Of a DNA stretch of 13,641 nt, positions 1-6,538 are shown piece after piece. Position 1 is the stretch's first letter; each line of letters opens with the position of its first letter. The notes under the pieces are model-generated. The model was not told the origin of the DNA. It was given only the letters and a program-made list of their open reading frames with translations, and ran no database searches. The stretch is from Bdellovibrionaceae bacterium UBA5009. Lineage in GTDB: Bacteria > Bdellovibrionota > Bdellovibrionia > Bdellovibrionales > Bdellovibrionaceae. The position numbers and the translations under genes were made by a program. Location: positions 327-13,967 of the forward strand of contig DGYJ01000008.1 of NCBI GenBank assembly GCA_002396665.1, given 5' to 3'.

Positions 1-1291
1 AGATAGAAAAATTTTGTTCTTCATCGTCGACAACGATATATCCACCCAAATCTATGGCCATTTGATTTGCAAGATCACCTGTTCTTTGCGGCAGGGCTTT
101 CAGGCGTTCAGCCTTTGCCAGTGCATAGGCAAGTAATGCTGTTGATGAGCTTTCGCGGTAATTGTATTTGGAATCAGATTTTAAAAGTGTATTTGAAACT
201 TTGATTGGGGAATCCAATGATTCAGATACACTGAATAAAAGTTTTTCTAATGAGGATTTATATTCATCTTTAAATTTTAAATTTTGTTCATAGAATTGAA
301 TCAATGCAACGGCTGCCCAGCCATTTCCTCTGGCCCAATAAGAACGATGGGGTGTTCTTTCTTGGCTATCTAGATAATATCCGTGTTTAAAAAATCCAGA
401 AGAGTCTTGAAGGAATTTTGAAAAAATAAGTGGTTGCTGTTCTGAAAATTCTTTTATTTTTTCAGATTTAAAATATGGAGAGCTCATGAGTCCATTCAAA
501 GCGTACATAATCCGTGAATCAACCCAGATACTATCCTTTACAAAGTTTTTGGTTAGCGGCATGAACCAATAGAATCGGTGACGATTCCCAATATGATTAA
601 AAGCTCCTAAGGAATTGATGGGCTCATTTTCAAAAAACTTTAAAGTTTTTTCGAAAATTGGATTTAAAAAGTCAGCTTGCGGATTCTGTTTTAAGTAAAT
701 TGCTGCAGGTAATGAAATTGATGCCAAGTCAGGAGATGTGATCTCTGGAATTCCACGACGGATTTGATGTTTATAAAAATTTTCAATGTATTCTTTTTCT
801 GAAGCGACGGTTTTGGAATCTTTATCTGCGATAAATTCTGCAAGTCCATACAGAAAAACAGCAGAAGTCCAATTGTAACTTAATGATTCGGCAGAATGGA
901 TTTTTTGATAATGATTAAATATTTTTTCGCCTAGGGTAAAAGCGGACCCATTGAATTTGTATAAGGTGATGACATTTGTACCACAAGTTTCAGAACTGAT
1001 GTTTATTTCAAAAAAACCGTTATCTAATTTTGGTAACTGTATTGCAAAATAAAGATTTGAACCATACGAATTTTGTAGATTGTATTTTAAAACAGTATCA
1101 TTCATCGGGGCTTTGCCTATCAATTCAAATTTCCAGGCTTCAGATGCACATTCGGGACGATGTGAATGAATATGCATTTTGAGAGTTTGAGATAGCACAA
1201 TGGATTTGTTGAGGGGGTATTTAATTTCTAATGAATAACAAATAGAACTCAAGAGGGATAATAATATTAAAAAAATGAGTTTCTTCAGCAT
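1..1291 (-). CDS. Secreted GH88/GH105-like (unsaturated glycuronyl) hydrolase, C-terminus beyond the window
   Basis: I translated this by hand: 430 codons are open from the ATG at 1291 to the left edge with no stop. The first ~20 residues are a Lys-Lys start plus a hydrophobic stretch, a Sec signal peptide. Residues ~20-115 look beta-rich and non-catalytic; the rest looks like a helical barrel. Seen motifs: WVDSRIMYALNGLM around 256-269 (the WVD aspartate is the candidate catalytic acid), HRSYWARGNGW ending at 325, and ESSSTALLAYAL from 380. The W-x-RGNGW and E-S-S/G-x-A blocks are known hallmarks of GH88/GH105 enzymes, which remove unsaturated uronic acids from lyase-cut pectin or glycosaminoglycan oligosaccharides. 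An AAGGA Shine-Dalgarno lies 7 nt before the ATG. The exact substrate cannot be told, and no lyase or transporter neighbour is visible on this side. The low-cost alternative is a distant (alpha/alpha)6 family of unknown activity. Confidence 0.85.
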   Translation of the reverse strand, partial: MLKKLIFLILLSLLSSICYSLEIKYPLNKSIVLSQTLKMHIHSHRPECASEAWKFELIGKAPMNDTVLKYNLQNSYGSNLYFAIQLPKLDNGFFEINISSETCGTNVITLYKFNGSAFTLGEKIFNHYQKIHSAESLSYNWTSAVFLYGLAEFIADKDSKTVASEKEYIENFYKHQIRRGIPEITSPDLASISLPAAIYLKQNPQADFLNPIFEKTLKFFENEPINSLGAFNHIGNRHRFYWFMPLTKNFVKDSIWVDSRIMYALNGLMSSPYFKSEKIKEFSEQQPLIFSKFLQDSSGFFKHGYYLDSQERTPHRSYWARGNGWAAVALIQFYEQNLKFKDEYKSSLEKLLFSVSESLDSPIKVSNTLLKSDSKYNYRESSSTALLAYALAKAERLKALPQRTGDLANQMAIDLGGYIVVDDEEQNFSI

Positions 1292-1596
1292 CTAGAATTC
1301 CTTTCTGAAATCCTATGATGACTATTGTATTCTGCCAACACTGCAGTATAGCCATAGAAGCGAGCGCGACCAAAGTCTTTGCTGTTTATATTGAGACCAA
1401 TTTATCTCACTTAATTGTAGCAATTCTAAAGAGCGCCAGTCTCATTCTGAGAATCACTTTGAAATTTGAAAAGTACGAAATTGAATTTGTGTTATATTGA
1501 GATACTGGCCGTTTCAAATCGAAAATAAATGTACTATTTGTTCAGGTGCTGACAGAATAAGAGATGGGTAATCGTTTTAAGGGGATCGGGGATTCA
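1292..1596. other. Divergent intergenic region, no gene supported
   Basis: This 305-bp gap separates the minus-strand hydrolase from the plus-strand cytochrome. It should hold both promoters. The only open frame of note (1315-1500) has no Shine-Dalgarno and no protein-like composition. For the minus strand, TTGGCA and TAGGAT spaced 17 nt apart resemble a promoter, but the implied leader would be too short to keep the Shine-Dalgarno, so I do not annotate it. Confidence 0.5.
1490..1498 (+). promoter_or_regulatory. Candidate extended -10 promoter for the cytochrome gene
   Basis: TG-T-TATATT is an extended -10 element: TGN directly before a hexamer matching TATAAT at 5 of 6 positions. No good -35 sits 17 nt upstream, which is usual for extended -10 promoters. 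Transcription would begin near 1505 and give a leader of about 90 nt. Confidence 0.4.
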
Positions 1597-2715
1597 ATGA
1601 AACGTCTATTTTTGTCTGTTGTCCTTTTTTTAATTATGACAATTTCATTTCAAAACTGTTCTGTGGTTTCAAGCCCTGCAGACACTGATGACCTTAATTC
1701 AGCTGCTTCAAGTAGCGCAGCATACAGTCTTCCAGGCGATAGTGTGCTAGCAAAACAAACGCAGTCGATTCTTGTTGGGCGTTGCAATTCTTGCCATGGA
1801 TCAGCTGGTATGGGTGGCGTTTCAAACATTTCTGATCTTGCAGGTTTAATAAAACAAAATTTTGTGGTTCCTGCTGATCCTGATTCAAGCTCGCTCGTTA
1901 TGTCTGTCGAGTCTGGATCAATGCCACCAAGCGGAACGCAATTAAATTCTGGCGAAGTTGGTGTGATTCGAGCTTGGATTATGAGTTTGCAATCGACGAC
2001 ACCTCCGGTGGTAAACCCTCCTCCTGTAACACCTCCGCCAGTGACTCCTCCTCCAACAACGACAACGACAACACTTCCGCCGCCTCCGCCAACAACAACA
2101 TTGACGTGTCAGATTGTTGTGACTCCAAGTGGAGCATCGGTTCCTGGTGATACAATTTCGTTGCAGCTGACTTGGGCAAAATTTAGCATTGCTCCAACTA
2201 ATGCTGTGCTGGATGGTTTAAATTATGACGTTCGTGGCAAAACAAATGTCGTAGCTTCTGCTGCTCCGGTGGCGAACAAAACTTTCACGGCCAGTGTGAC
2301 GGGTTCCAATGGGACTGCAAATTGCCAAGTTAGTTTTTCTGTCAAAGCGACAGCAGCACTGACTAAGGATGAATTTTTTAGGGCTAAAGTGGGTCCAAAT
2401 GGACAGTCTGTGAATGACCTCATCGAGAAGCGTTGTTATCAATGTCATAATTCAGCGGGCTCTTATGCAAACACTGCCTATACACATGGCGGTGTCGTCG
2501 GAACTTACTATCAATTTTCGAGTCCGCATATGATTTTATCAAAAGGTGCCGCTGCAAATTTGGGTATTATTAAGAATGTTTTGGATGGATCATTCAATCC
2601 CTTAGATTTAACTGCAGGTAAGTTGTATAACTTTGCAAGTATTCACAAAACTTCTGTTCTACCATTCACGACTGCGGAAAAGACCCATATCCAAACCTAT
2701 GTTAATCATCCGTAA
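1597..2715 (+). CDS. Diheme c-type cytochrome lipoprotein with Pro/Thr linker and Ig-like domain
   Basis: The chosen ATG (1597) has GGGG 5 nt upstream and starts directly with a signal peptide. An in-frame ATG at 1564 would prepend 11 charged or polar residues. The signal ends in SFQNC with Cys21 as probable lipid anchor, a relaxed lipobox. Domains in order: a class-I-like cytochrome c module with heme site CNSCH (63-67) and likely Met ligand M109 in SMPPSG; a Pro/Thr-rich linker (136-170); an Ig/PKD-like beta domain bracketed by C171 and C243, a plausible disulfide; a second heme site CYQCH (280-284) near the C-terminus. A methionine ligand for the second heme is not obvious; a histidine (several lie in ~290-310) is possible. 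It should act in the periplasm or on the outer membrane in electron transfer. No partner enzyme is adjacent, so its redox partner is unknown. Confidence 0.8.
   Translation: MKRLFLSVVLFLIMTISFQNCSVVSSPADTDDLNSAASSSAAYSLPGDSVLAKQTQSILVGRCNSCHGSAGMGGVSNISDLAGLIKQNFVVPADPDSSSLVMSVESGSMPPSGTQLNSGEVGVIRAWIMSLQSTTPPVVNPPPVTPPPVTPPPTTTTTTLPPPPPTTTLTCQIVVTPSGASVPGDTISLQLTWAKFSIAPTNAVLDGLNYDVRGKTNVVASAAPVANKTFTASVTGSNGTANCQVSFSVKATAALTKDEFFRAKVGPNGQSVNDLIEKRCYQCHNSAGSYANTAYTHGGVVGTYYQFSSPHMILSKGAAANLGIIKNVLDGSFNPLDLTAGKLYNFASIHKTSVLPFTTAEKTHIQTYVNHP
2002..2106 (+). repeat. Low-complexity Pro/Thr-codon tract inside the cytochrome gene
   Basis: The stretch is built almost wholly of CCN and ACN codons in short near-repeats (PPPVT, PPPVT, PPPTT, then runs of Thr and Pro). 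It encodes a flexible extended linker between the heme module and the Ig-like domain. Such tracts can change length by slippage. Confidence 0.75.
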
Positions 2716-2756
2716 CTTTGGTTTTATTCTTCCTCGATGGAAGTGCAAGGATCTAG

Positions 2757-2819
2757 TTAGTCATGAATCTTAGTCCCAATTGCGCTGGTTATGAACTTTT
2801 CGACCAGCGGATGACTAAG
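2757..2819. repeat. Nested inverted repeats downstream of the cytochrome gene (possible terminator or structured RNA)
   Basis: Inner arms CGCTGGT (2783-2789) and ACCAGCG (2803-2809) match perfectly around a 13-nt loop. Outer arm TTAGTCAT (2757-2764) pairs perfectly with ATGACTAA (2811-2818). A third block, CTTAGTC (2769-2775), can pair instead with GACTAAG (2813-2819), so two closing stems compete. A T-rich GGTTTATTTT follows, so it may terminate the cytochrome transcript, although the T-run is weak. Confidence 0.45.
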
Positions 2820-2966
2820 GTTTATTTTCGCACTTCTTTCGGGCTGAAAAGCCGTTCCAATAAAAAAATTAATATTTTGAATTTCAAATGACTGCGGTCG
2901 ATCAACATTATCAAATGAAGAAAATTTGAATGGTGTTTTATCATATTTCAGAGAAAAATTAAACAG

Positions 2967-3029
2967 AGTCTATTTTTCGAGACTTGAGGGCATCGAAAAA
3001 ATCTATTTTTGTGGACTTTTCGAGAGACT
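2967..3029. repeat. Direct and inverted repeats in the 2716-3088 gap, upstream of the six-cysteine gene
   Basis: TCTATTTTT occurs at 2969 and 3002. TTTTCGAGACT (2974) recurs as TTTTCGAGAGACT (3017). TCGAAAA (2993-2999) is the reverse complement of TTTTCGA in both copies (2974-2980 and 3017-3023), so it can pair with either. The 373-bp gap holds this block, the nested repeats before it, and presumably a promoter I cannot place. The open frame at 2926-3117 has a TTG start, no Shine-Dalgarno and overlaps the next gene's start, so I do not call it. Confidence 0.4.
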
Positions 3030-3088
3030 TTCTCAAGGGCCTGCTGTATCAATAGTTAAAGAGTTCATATTTAGAATAGGAGCCAAGT

Positions 3089-3562
3089 ATGCTAAGAGCC
3101 CTTGTCATTTCAATTAGCTTTATGTCAACAATTGCCAATGCAGATTGCCTGAACATTTCTGGAACTTACGCATCACCGTTTAATACAAATGAAATGAAAA
3201 CCACTTTTGCTGTTAGTCAGCTTGGGTGTGATTCCATATCTGTTACTTCAATAACTGTCGCTAACGGAGTATCATCTAGTACTGCGAATTTTAAGCTAGA
3301 TGGATCAGTAGCAAATGGTTGTATTATAGATACTTTTGCGAGCTGTGGGTCATTAAAAGCTATTGAAAATAGAATTGAAAAAACAGATCCCAAATTCACC
3401 TATGTTGGCGATCTGACGCATGGCTTTTGCAATTTCAAATCAACCTTTTTGACGAAGGATGCTTCAGGAAACCTTGTCGAAAAAATTGAAAATGCAGAAT
3501 GCGAAGATGGATTTAAAGGTGAAATTCAACCTTTGATCTATTTAAAAATGAATAAAATGTGA
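3089..3562 (+). CDS. Secreted six-cysteine protein of unknown function
   Basis: 157 residues, not recognised. Residues 1-18 are a Sec signal peptide with an ANA|D cleavage site. The mature part is only ~139 residues and contains exactly six cysteines (C20, C47, C78, C86, C114, C138), enough for three disulfides, pointing to a small oxidised periplasmic or exported domain. Composition is Ser/Thr-rich with alternating polar and hydrophobic stretches, suggesting beta structure. The start is well supported: AGGAG lies 6 nt before the ATG. It is the first gene of a tight group; the CPBP protease gene begins 13 nt after its stop. The C20 position just after the signal could also be read as a lipoprotein cysteine, but the preceding residues do not form a lipobox. 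Confidence 0.75.
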   Translation: MLRALVISISFMSTIANADCLNISGTYASPFNTNEMKTTFAVSQLGCDSISVTSITVANGVSSSTANFKLDGSVANGCIIDTFASCGSLKAIENRIEKTDPKFTYVGDLTHGFCNFKSTFLTKDASGNLVEKIENAECEDGFKGEIQPLIYLKMNKM

Positions 3563-3575
3563 GTTTTTAACAAGC

Positions 3576-4376
3576 ATGAAGCCAATTCAAAATGTCATTT
3601 TGTGGACTTTACTTATAACTGCAACAATGTACACAGTGGCAATTATAACTGGGAGAATAATTAATCATTTCGAGATAAATACTCTAAATCTTCCTGGACT
3701 TACAGGGCTTTTTGCTGCTGTTACTGCTCTGGTAGTTGCTGTTGCTATTGAACGGCACGAAAATAAATGCACAATTCGCACAGCTTTTGCGGGATTGGGA
3801 TTTAAACGTGGAAATCGGTCACAAATAAAGTCTACTTCTATTGGCATTTTTTTGGTGATGTTAGGCTTTGCAACTATTTCAGCATTTTATAATAAATCTT
3901 TTGCGCTAGTCCCAGGCGCTTTATTTTTGTTTTTTAAATTATTTATAGCTCAAGGGCTTATAGAAGAAGCTGTGTTCAGGGGTCTTATTTTTCGTCATTT
4001 GAGAAAGTACTATTCATTTACTTTTTCTGCGACAGCCAGTGGTTTTTTATTCGCCGCTATTCATTTATTGAATCTAATGAAAGGAACCTCGCCAGAAATT
4101 CTTACCGCTGTTGCGACTTCCGTTGTTTTTGGCTTTCTTTTAACATTTCCATTGGCCTCTCTTTTTGAAATTGGAAATTACTCCATATTAGCAGGTTGTC
4201 TATATCATCTGGCAGTTGATTCTATTAATTGCTTTAATGAACTAGGAGATTCTGGTTCGTCGATGAACACTTATTTAGCGTTCATTTTTTTGTCTGGTAT
4301 GACAGTGTTTTTGATGTCGAAAAAATACATTCTCAAAAGTCGAATTGAGCAGGTTGACCATATTGAAAGAGCGTGA
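3576..4376 (+). CDS. CPBP-family (CAAX protease/bacteriocin-processing, Abi) intramembrane metalloprotease
   Basis: 266 residues with multiple hydrophobic helices. The family signature is complete: EEAVFRG at 130-136 (EExxxR motif 1), FAAIHLLN with H163 and N166 (motif 2), and a late histidine H211 in LYHLAVDSIN, with D215 and N218 nearby. In known CPBP/Rce1 proteins the paired glutamates and the two histidines sit in the membrane and form the active site. Bacterial members act in peptide processing, immunity or unknown roles. It starts 13 nt after the six-cysteine gene, with no clear Shine-Dalgarno, so translation may be coupled. Its stop lies 10 nt before the next start. Possible job, inferred only from context: processing or tolerance of the neighbouring exported proteins. 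Confidence 0.88.
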   Translation: MKPIQNVILWTLLITATMYTVAIITGRIINHFEINTLNLPGLTGLFAAVTALVVAVAIERHENKCTIRTAFAGLGFKRGNRSQIKSTSIGIFLVMLGFATISAFYNKSFALVPGALFLFFKLFIAQGLIEEAVFRGLIFRHLRKYYSFTFSATASGFLFAAIHLLNLMKGTSPEILTAVATSVVFGFLLTFPLASLFEIGNYSILAGCLYHLAVDSINCFNELGDSGSSMNTYLAFIFLSGMTVFLMSKKYILKSRIEQVDHIERA

Positions 4377-4386
4377 GCGAAAGACC

Positions 4387-4980
4387 ATGAAATTAATCCT
4401 ATTATTGCTAATAATTGTTCCTCTAAGATCGCACGCACTCGGAAGCTTTGCCTCAGCAAGTTTAGGACTCGGCGGTGATCGCTTGTCTGATTCGACTGGT
4501 GGCCAGGGATACAATATTCAAGCTGGATCTGGAATTTCCATATTAGGTGGTGTTGTTATTCCAACATTTAATACAGAGGATTTTCAAACCTCATTTCAAT
4601 TAGGTACTGGACTAATGATTCAGTCTGATTTTCGGGAAAGTGCCAATCAAGCAACTTGGATACGCATTCCATTGGAATCAATGTTTTATATTCGTAAAAA
4701 TACCTTTAGATTTGGCGCAGGACCAATTTATCATATCGGTAACCAAATCAGTGCGAAGGGTTCGTATGCTTCAGCAGAAAGGCATATTGAGAACGCCTTT
4801 GGATGGACCTCATCTGCCGAGGTGCTTATGGGCTGGAATGAAGAATTTCTTATGGGTATTGGGATAAAGTATAATAGTATTAAATATAAAGATTCATCAT
4901 TCTCAAAAGATGCTGATGGAAGTGCCTTTTTGTTAACTCTTTCTGGGAATTGGAACGGTCAGTTTGCCACAGAAAATTAG
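4387..4980 (+). CDS. Small outer-membrane beta-barrel-like protein
   Basis: 197 residues from the ATG at 4387, which opens with a compact signal peptide (MKLILLLLII, cleavage near SHA|LG). An ATG at 4345 would overlap the previous gene and hide the signal, so I reject it. The mature part has no cysteine, is rich in Gly, Ser and aromatics, and alternates hydrophobic and polar residues in strand-length segments (for example WIRIPLESMFYI, FRFGAGPIYHIG, FLMGIGIKYNSIKY, AFLLTLSGNWNG). This is the pattern of an 8-stranded OmpA/OmpW-style barrel. It lacks a terminal Phe/Tyr signature (ends ATEN). It follows the CPBP gene by 10 nt and is likely co-transcribed. No specific family is recognised. Confidence 0.75.
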   Translation: MKLILLLLIIVPLRSHALGSFASASLGLGGDRLSDSTGGQGYNIQAGSGISILGGVVIPTFNTEDFQTSFQLGTGLMIQSDFRESANQATWIRIPLESMFYIRKNTFRFGAGPIYHIGNQISAKGSYASAERHIENAFGWTSSAEVLMGWNEEFLMGIGIKYNSIKYKDSSFSKDADGSAFLLTLSGNWNGQFATEN

Positions 4981-4994
4981 TTCCTGCCCAATTA

Positions 4995-5036
4995 AGATTT
5001 GAATTCAATTAAATCTGTTTTGGAAATATTTTTTTT
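4995..5036. terminator. Weak bidirectional terminator candidate between convergent genes
   Basis: AGATTT (4995-5000) pairs with AAATCT (5011-5016) around an A+T-rich loop that itself holds the palindrome GAATTC, followed by a run of T at 5029-5036. It lies between the stop of the barrel gene and the stop of the minus-strand gene. The stem is short and A+T rich, so activity is uncertain. Confidence 0.3.
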
Positions 5037-6132
5037 ACTTTGGCTTTGCATATTCCCAAGTTAGTCCAGAATCTTTAAGTGCTATCTGAATAGATTCCCT
5101 ATTGGCTAATACCTGTTCCCGCACCCATGTATAGATTTTGTCAGTTTGAAAAATCTGTGTAGCCTTATCGTGACCAATAAGTTTTGATAACTCCTCGAAT
5201 TCATAAAAGCAGACACCCAGATGCAAATAAGTGGACTCATCAGTCCGTGCGCCGCCCTCTTTTTGTGATGGGATTTTTGGAAATTTCTTTTTCATTTTTT
5301 CTATAAAAATCTTAGTTTTGTCGTTGCGTTGAGCTGATTCTAAGAACCAGTGAATTTGTTCATGTAGAAATAATGATAAATAGCGATCCGGTTCATTGAT
5401 AGTACGAGTATTTAGGGTCAATAAAGGATGGCTATGTGGAATTGCAAATGACTGAATATGAATTTTGTCCGTGAAGTAAAATCTTGATAGATCATATTTT
5501 GTAACAAGCTCCTCGATTAACTGTTTAGCCTTTCTTTCAGCATCGTTATTACTTTGAAGACTAATAGTTAATTTTTGACTAGCAGTTGAATTGCAGCCTG
5601 AATAAGCAATAGAATAGGTTTCGTTAGGGCACTTTAAAAAGTTTTCAACAATATTTAGATTTGCCTTTTTGCCTTCCATGGATGGGCCAGCCGCAATGAT
5701 GTCCCTTCTTTTTTTAAGTTCAGCAAGATCTTTATCCAAAAATGCAATTGTGGCATAGACGTAATCATTCCAAAGAATTTCAATGTCTTTGGGCTCATTG
5801 GGATTAATGCATTTTTTGAAATTTTCTTTCGCTTTTTTATAGTTGCCAAGAAAGGCTGACATCTGACCTGAGTGCCAAATAATAATATTTTTCTGCCAAT
5901 CTAACAGGTTGGACTCGTGGGCTTTATAATATTCATCGAGTAGCTCAATCGCGATTTCATAACAGCCTTGGTCTGCCCAGGTTCTCCAACCCTTCGACAT
6001 AGTTTGATCAAATTCTTTATAATCTGATTTAACAAGGCTTTCTTTTTCAGGCTTTGAAATTTTACAGGCAGTCTGAGAAAAAGCGTTAAATTGAAAAATT
6101 AGTAAGGTTAAAACTACGATCAATATTCTCAT
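5035..6132 (-). CDS. Secreted TPR-like protein with HExxH putative metallopeptidase domain
   Basis: 365 residues from the ATG at 6132, which has GGAA 6-9 nt upstream and begins a signal peptide (cleavage near FS|QT). A TTG at 6150 is in frame but would bury the signal. Residues ~55-125 look like TPR helices; IIWHSGQMSAFLGNYKKA carries the W/G/Y/A spacing of a TPR. The C-terminal half has LHEQIHW with H257-E258 and H261, a zincin HExxH site, preceded by hydrophobic residues as usual. Downstream ESTYLHLGVCFYEFEE (299-313) offers E299, H304, E311 or E313 as the third ligand. Histidines and aromatics after HExxH recall a family of uncharacterised 'HEQ-(I/L)-HW' proteins, which I know only loosely. 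It would act in the periplasm or outside. It is divergent from the XRE regulator. Confidence 0.75.
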   Translation of the reverse strand: MRILIVVLTLLIFQFNAFSQTACKISKPEKESLVKSDYKEFDQTMSKGWRTWADQGCYEIAIELLDEYYKAHESNLLDWQKNIIIWHSGQMSAFLGNYKKAKENFKKCINPNEPKDIEILWNDYVYATIAFLDKDLAELKKRRDIIAAGPSMEGKKANLNIVENFLKCPNETYSIAYSGCNSTASQKLTISLQSNNDAERKAKQLIEELVTKYDLSRFYFTDKIHIQSFAIPHSHPLLTLNTRTINEPDRYLSLFLHEQIHWFLESAQRNDKTKIFIEKMKKKFPKIPSQKEGGARTDESTYLHLGVCFYEFEELSKLIGHDKATQIFQTDKIYTWVREQVLANRESIQIALKDSGLTWEYAKPK

Positions 6133-6195
6133 TGTTTTTCCGTTCGACAAAAAAGTTCAGTTCACTTCTGTTATTAACTGACTATTGGATGAATC

Positions 6196-6226
6196 ATATA
6201 ATTGCAATACCAACTAAATTTGTCAA
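6196..6226 (-). promoter_or_regulatory. Candidate promoter for the HExxH gene
   Basis: On the minus strand a perfect TTGACA (6226-6221) is followed after 17 nt by an A+T-rich AATTATAT segment (6203-6196) that could be the -10. The leader would be about 60 nt. It lies back to back with the regulator's promoter. Confidence 0.4.
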
Positions 6227-6227
6227 A

Positions 6228-6257
6228 TTGCCACCATGTGCTAACTAAATGTAAAAT
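6228..6257 (+). promoter_or_regulatory. Candidate promoter for the XRE regulator
   Basis: TTGCCA (6228-6233) and TAAAAT (6252-6257) are spaced 18 nt apart. The -10 lies inside the first operator-like repeat, so a bound regulator would block it. The leader to the chosen ATG would be about 50 nt. Confidence 0.4.
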
Positions 6258-6267
6258 AGACTTTACA
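6250..6267 (+). promoter_or_regulatory. Operator-like site 1 (TGTAAA-N6-TTTACA)
   Basis: TGTAAA-ATAGAC-TTTACA is a perfect 6-bp palindrome around a 6-bp spacer, the size of site bound by a XRE/Cro dimer. Site 2 is this sequence reversed with two changes. Inferred target: the adjacent regulator (autoregulation). Confidence 0.6.
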
Positions 6268-6275
6268 ATTTAAAA

Positions 6276-6293
6276 TGTATAGTCTACTTTACA
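6276..6293 (-). promoter_or_regulatory. Operator-like site 2, inverted copy of site 1
   Basis: TGTATA-GTCTAC-TTTACA matches the reverse complement of site 1 (TGTAAA-GTCTAT-TTTACA) at 16 of 18 positions, including the spacer. The sites start 26 bp apart. It covers the upstream ATG at 6275, which supports the later start at 6314 for the regulator. Confidence 0.6.
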
Positions 6294-6313
6294 TCTATAA
6301 ATACGGAGTACTG

Positions 6314-6538
6314 ATGCCAAGAATTGAAGGAAAGTTAAATATTGAAAATTGCATTCAAGATTTGCGAGCTGAGAAAGGGATTACTCAGCAGCAGCTTGCA
6401 GACGCTCTTGAGGTCACACGGGCTACAGTTGTGGCGTTAGAGCGCGGCAGCTACAATCCTTCATTGGAATTGGCATTTCGTATTGCTAGGTATTTTCGTG
6501 TCGGTGTTGAAAAGATATTTAAAGTAAGGGGGAACTAG
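6314..6538 (+). CDS. Small XRE/Cro-type HTH transcriptional regulator
   Basis: 74 residues from the ATG at 6314, chosen because GGAG sits 5 nt upstream and the alternative ATG at 6275 falls inside an operator-like repeat. Almost the whole protein is one HTH domain: ITQQQLADALEVTRATVVALERG at about 23-45, then the YNPSLELAFRIARYF helix and a V-E-K-I-F ending. This is the single-domain regulator type often paired with a small membrane protein gene. Its stop abuts the next ATG with no spacer, so the pair is one transcription unit. Two inverted 18-bp sites lie 21-64 bp upstream, so autorepression is likely. There is no ligand domain; a signal would have to come through the membrane partner or another protein. 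Confidence 0.9.
   Translation: MPRIEGKLNIENCIQDLRAEKGITQQQLADALEVTRATVVALERGSYNPSLELAFRIARYFRVGVEKIFKVRGN

Noticed and set aside
1315..1500. 61-residue plus-strand frame in the divergent gap
   Set aside because: No Shine-Dalgarno, no protein-like composition, and it covers the best promoter candidate for the cytochrome gene.
2926..3117. 63-residue plus-strand frame starting with TTG
   Set aside because: No Shine-Dalgarno, overlaps the well-supported start at 3089 out of frame, and spans the repeat cluster.
4978..5040. Strong terminator between the convergent genes
   Set aside because: The stem is only 6 A/T-rich base pairs, so it is listed as weak.
6275..6313. Longer N-terminus for the XRE regulator from ATG 6275
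   Set aside because: It would be encoded by the second operator copy and lacks a Shine-Dalgarno, whereas the ATG at 6314 has GGAG at ideal spacing.
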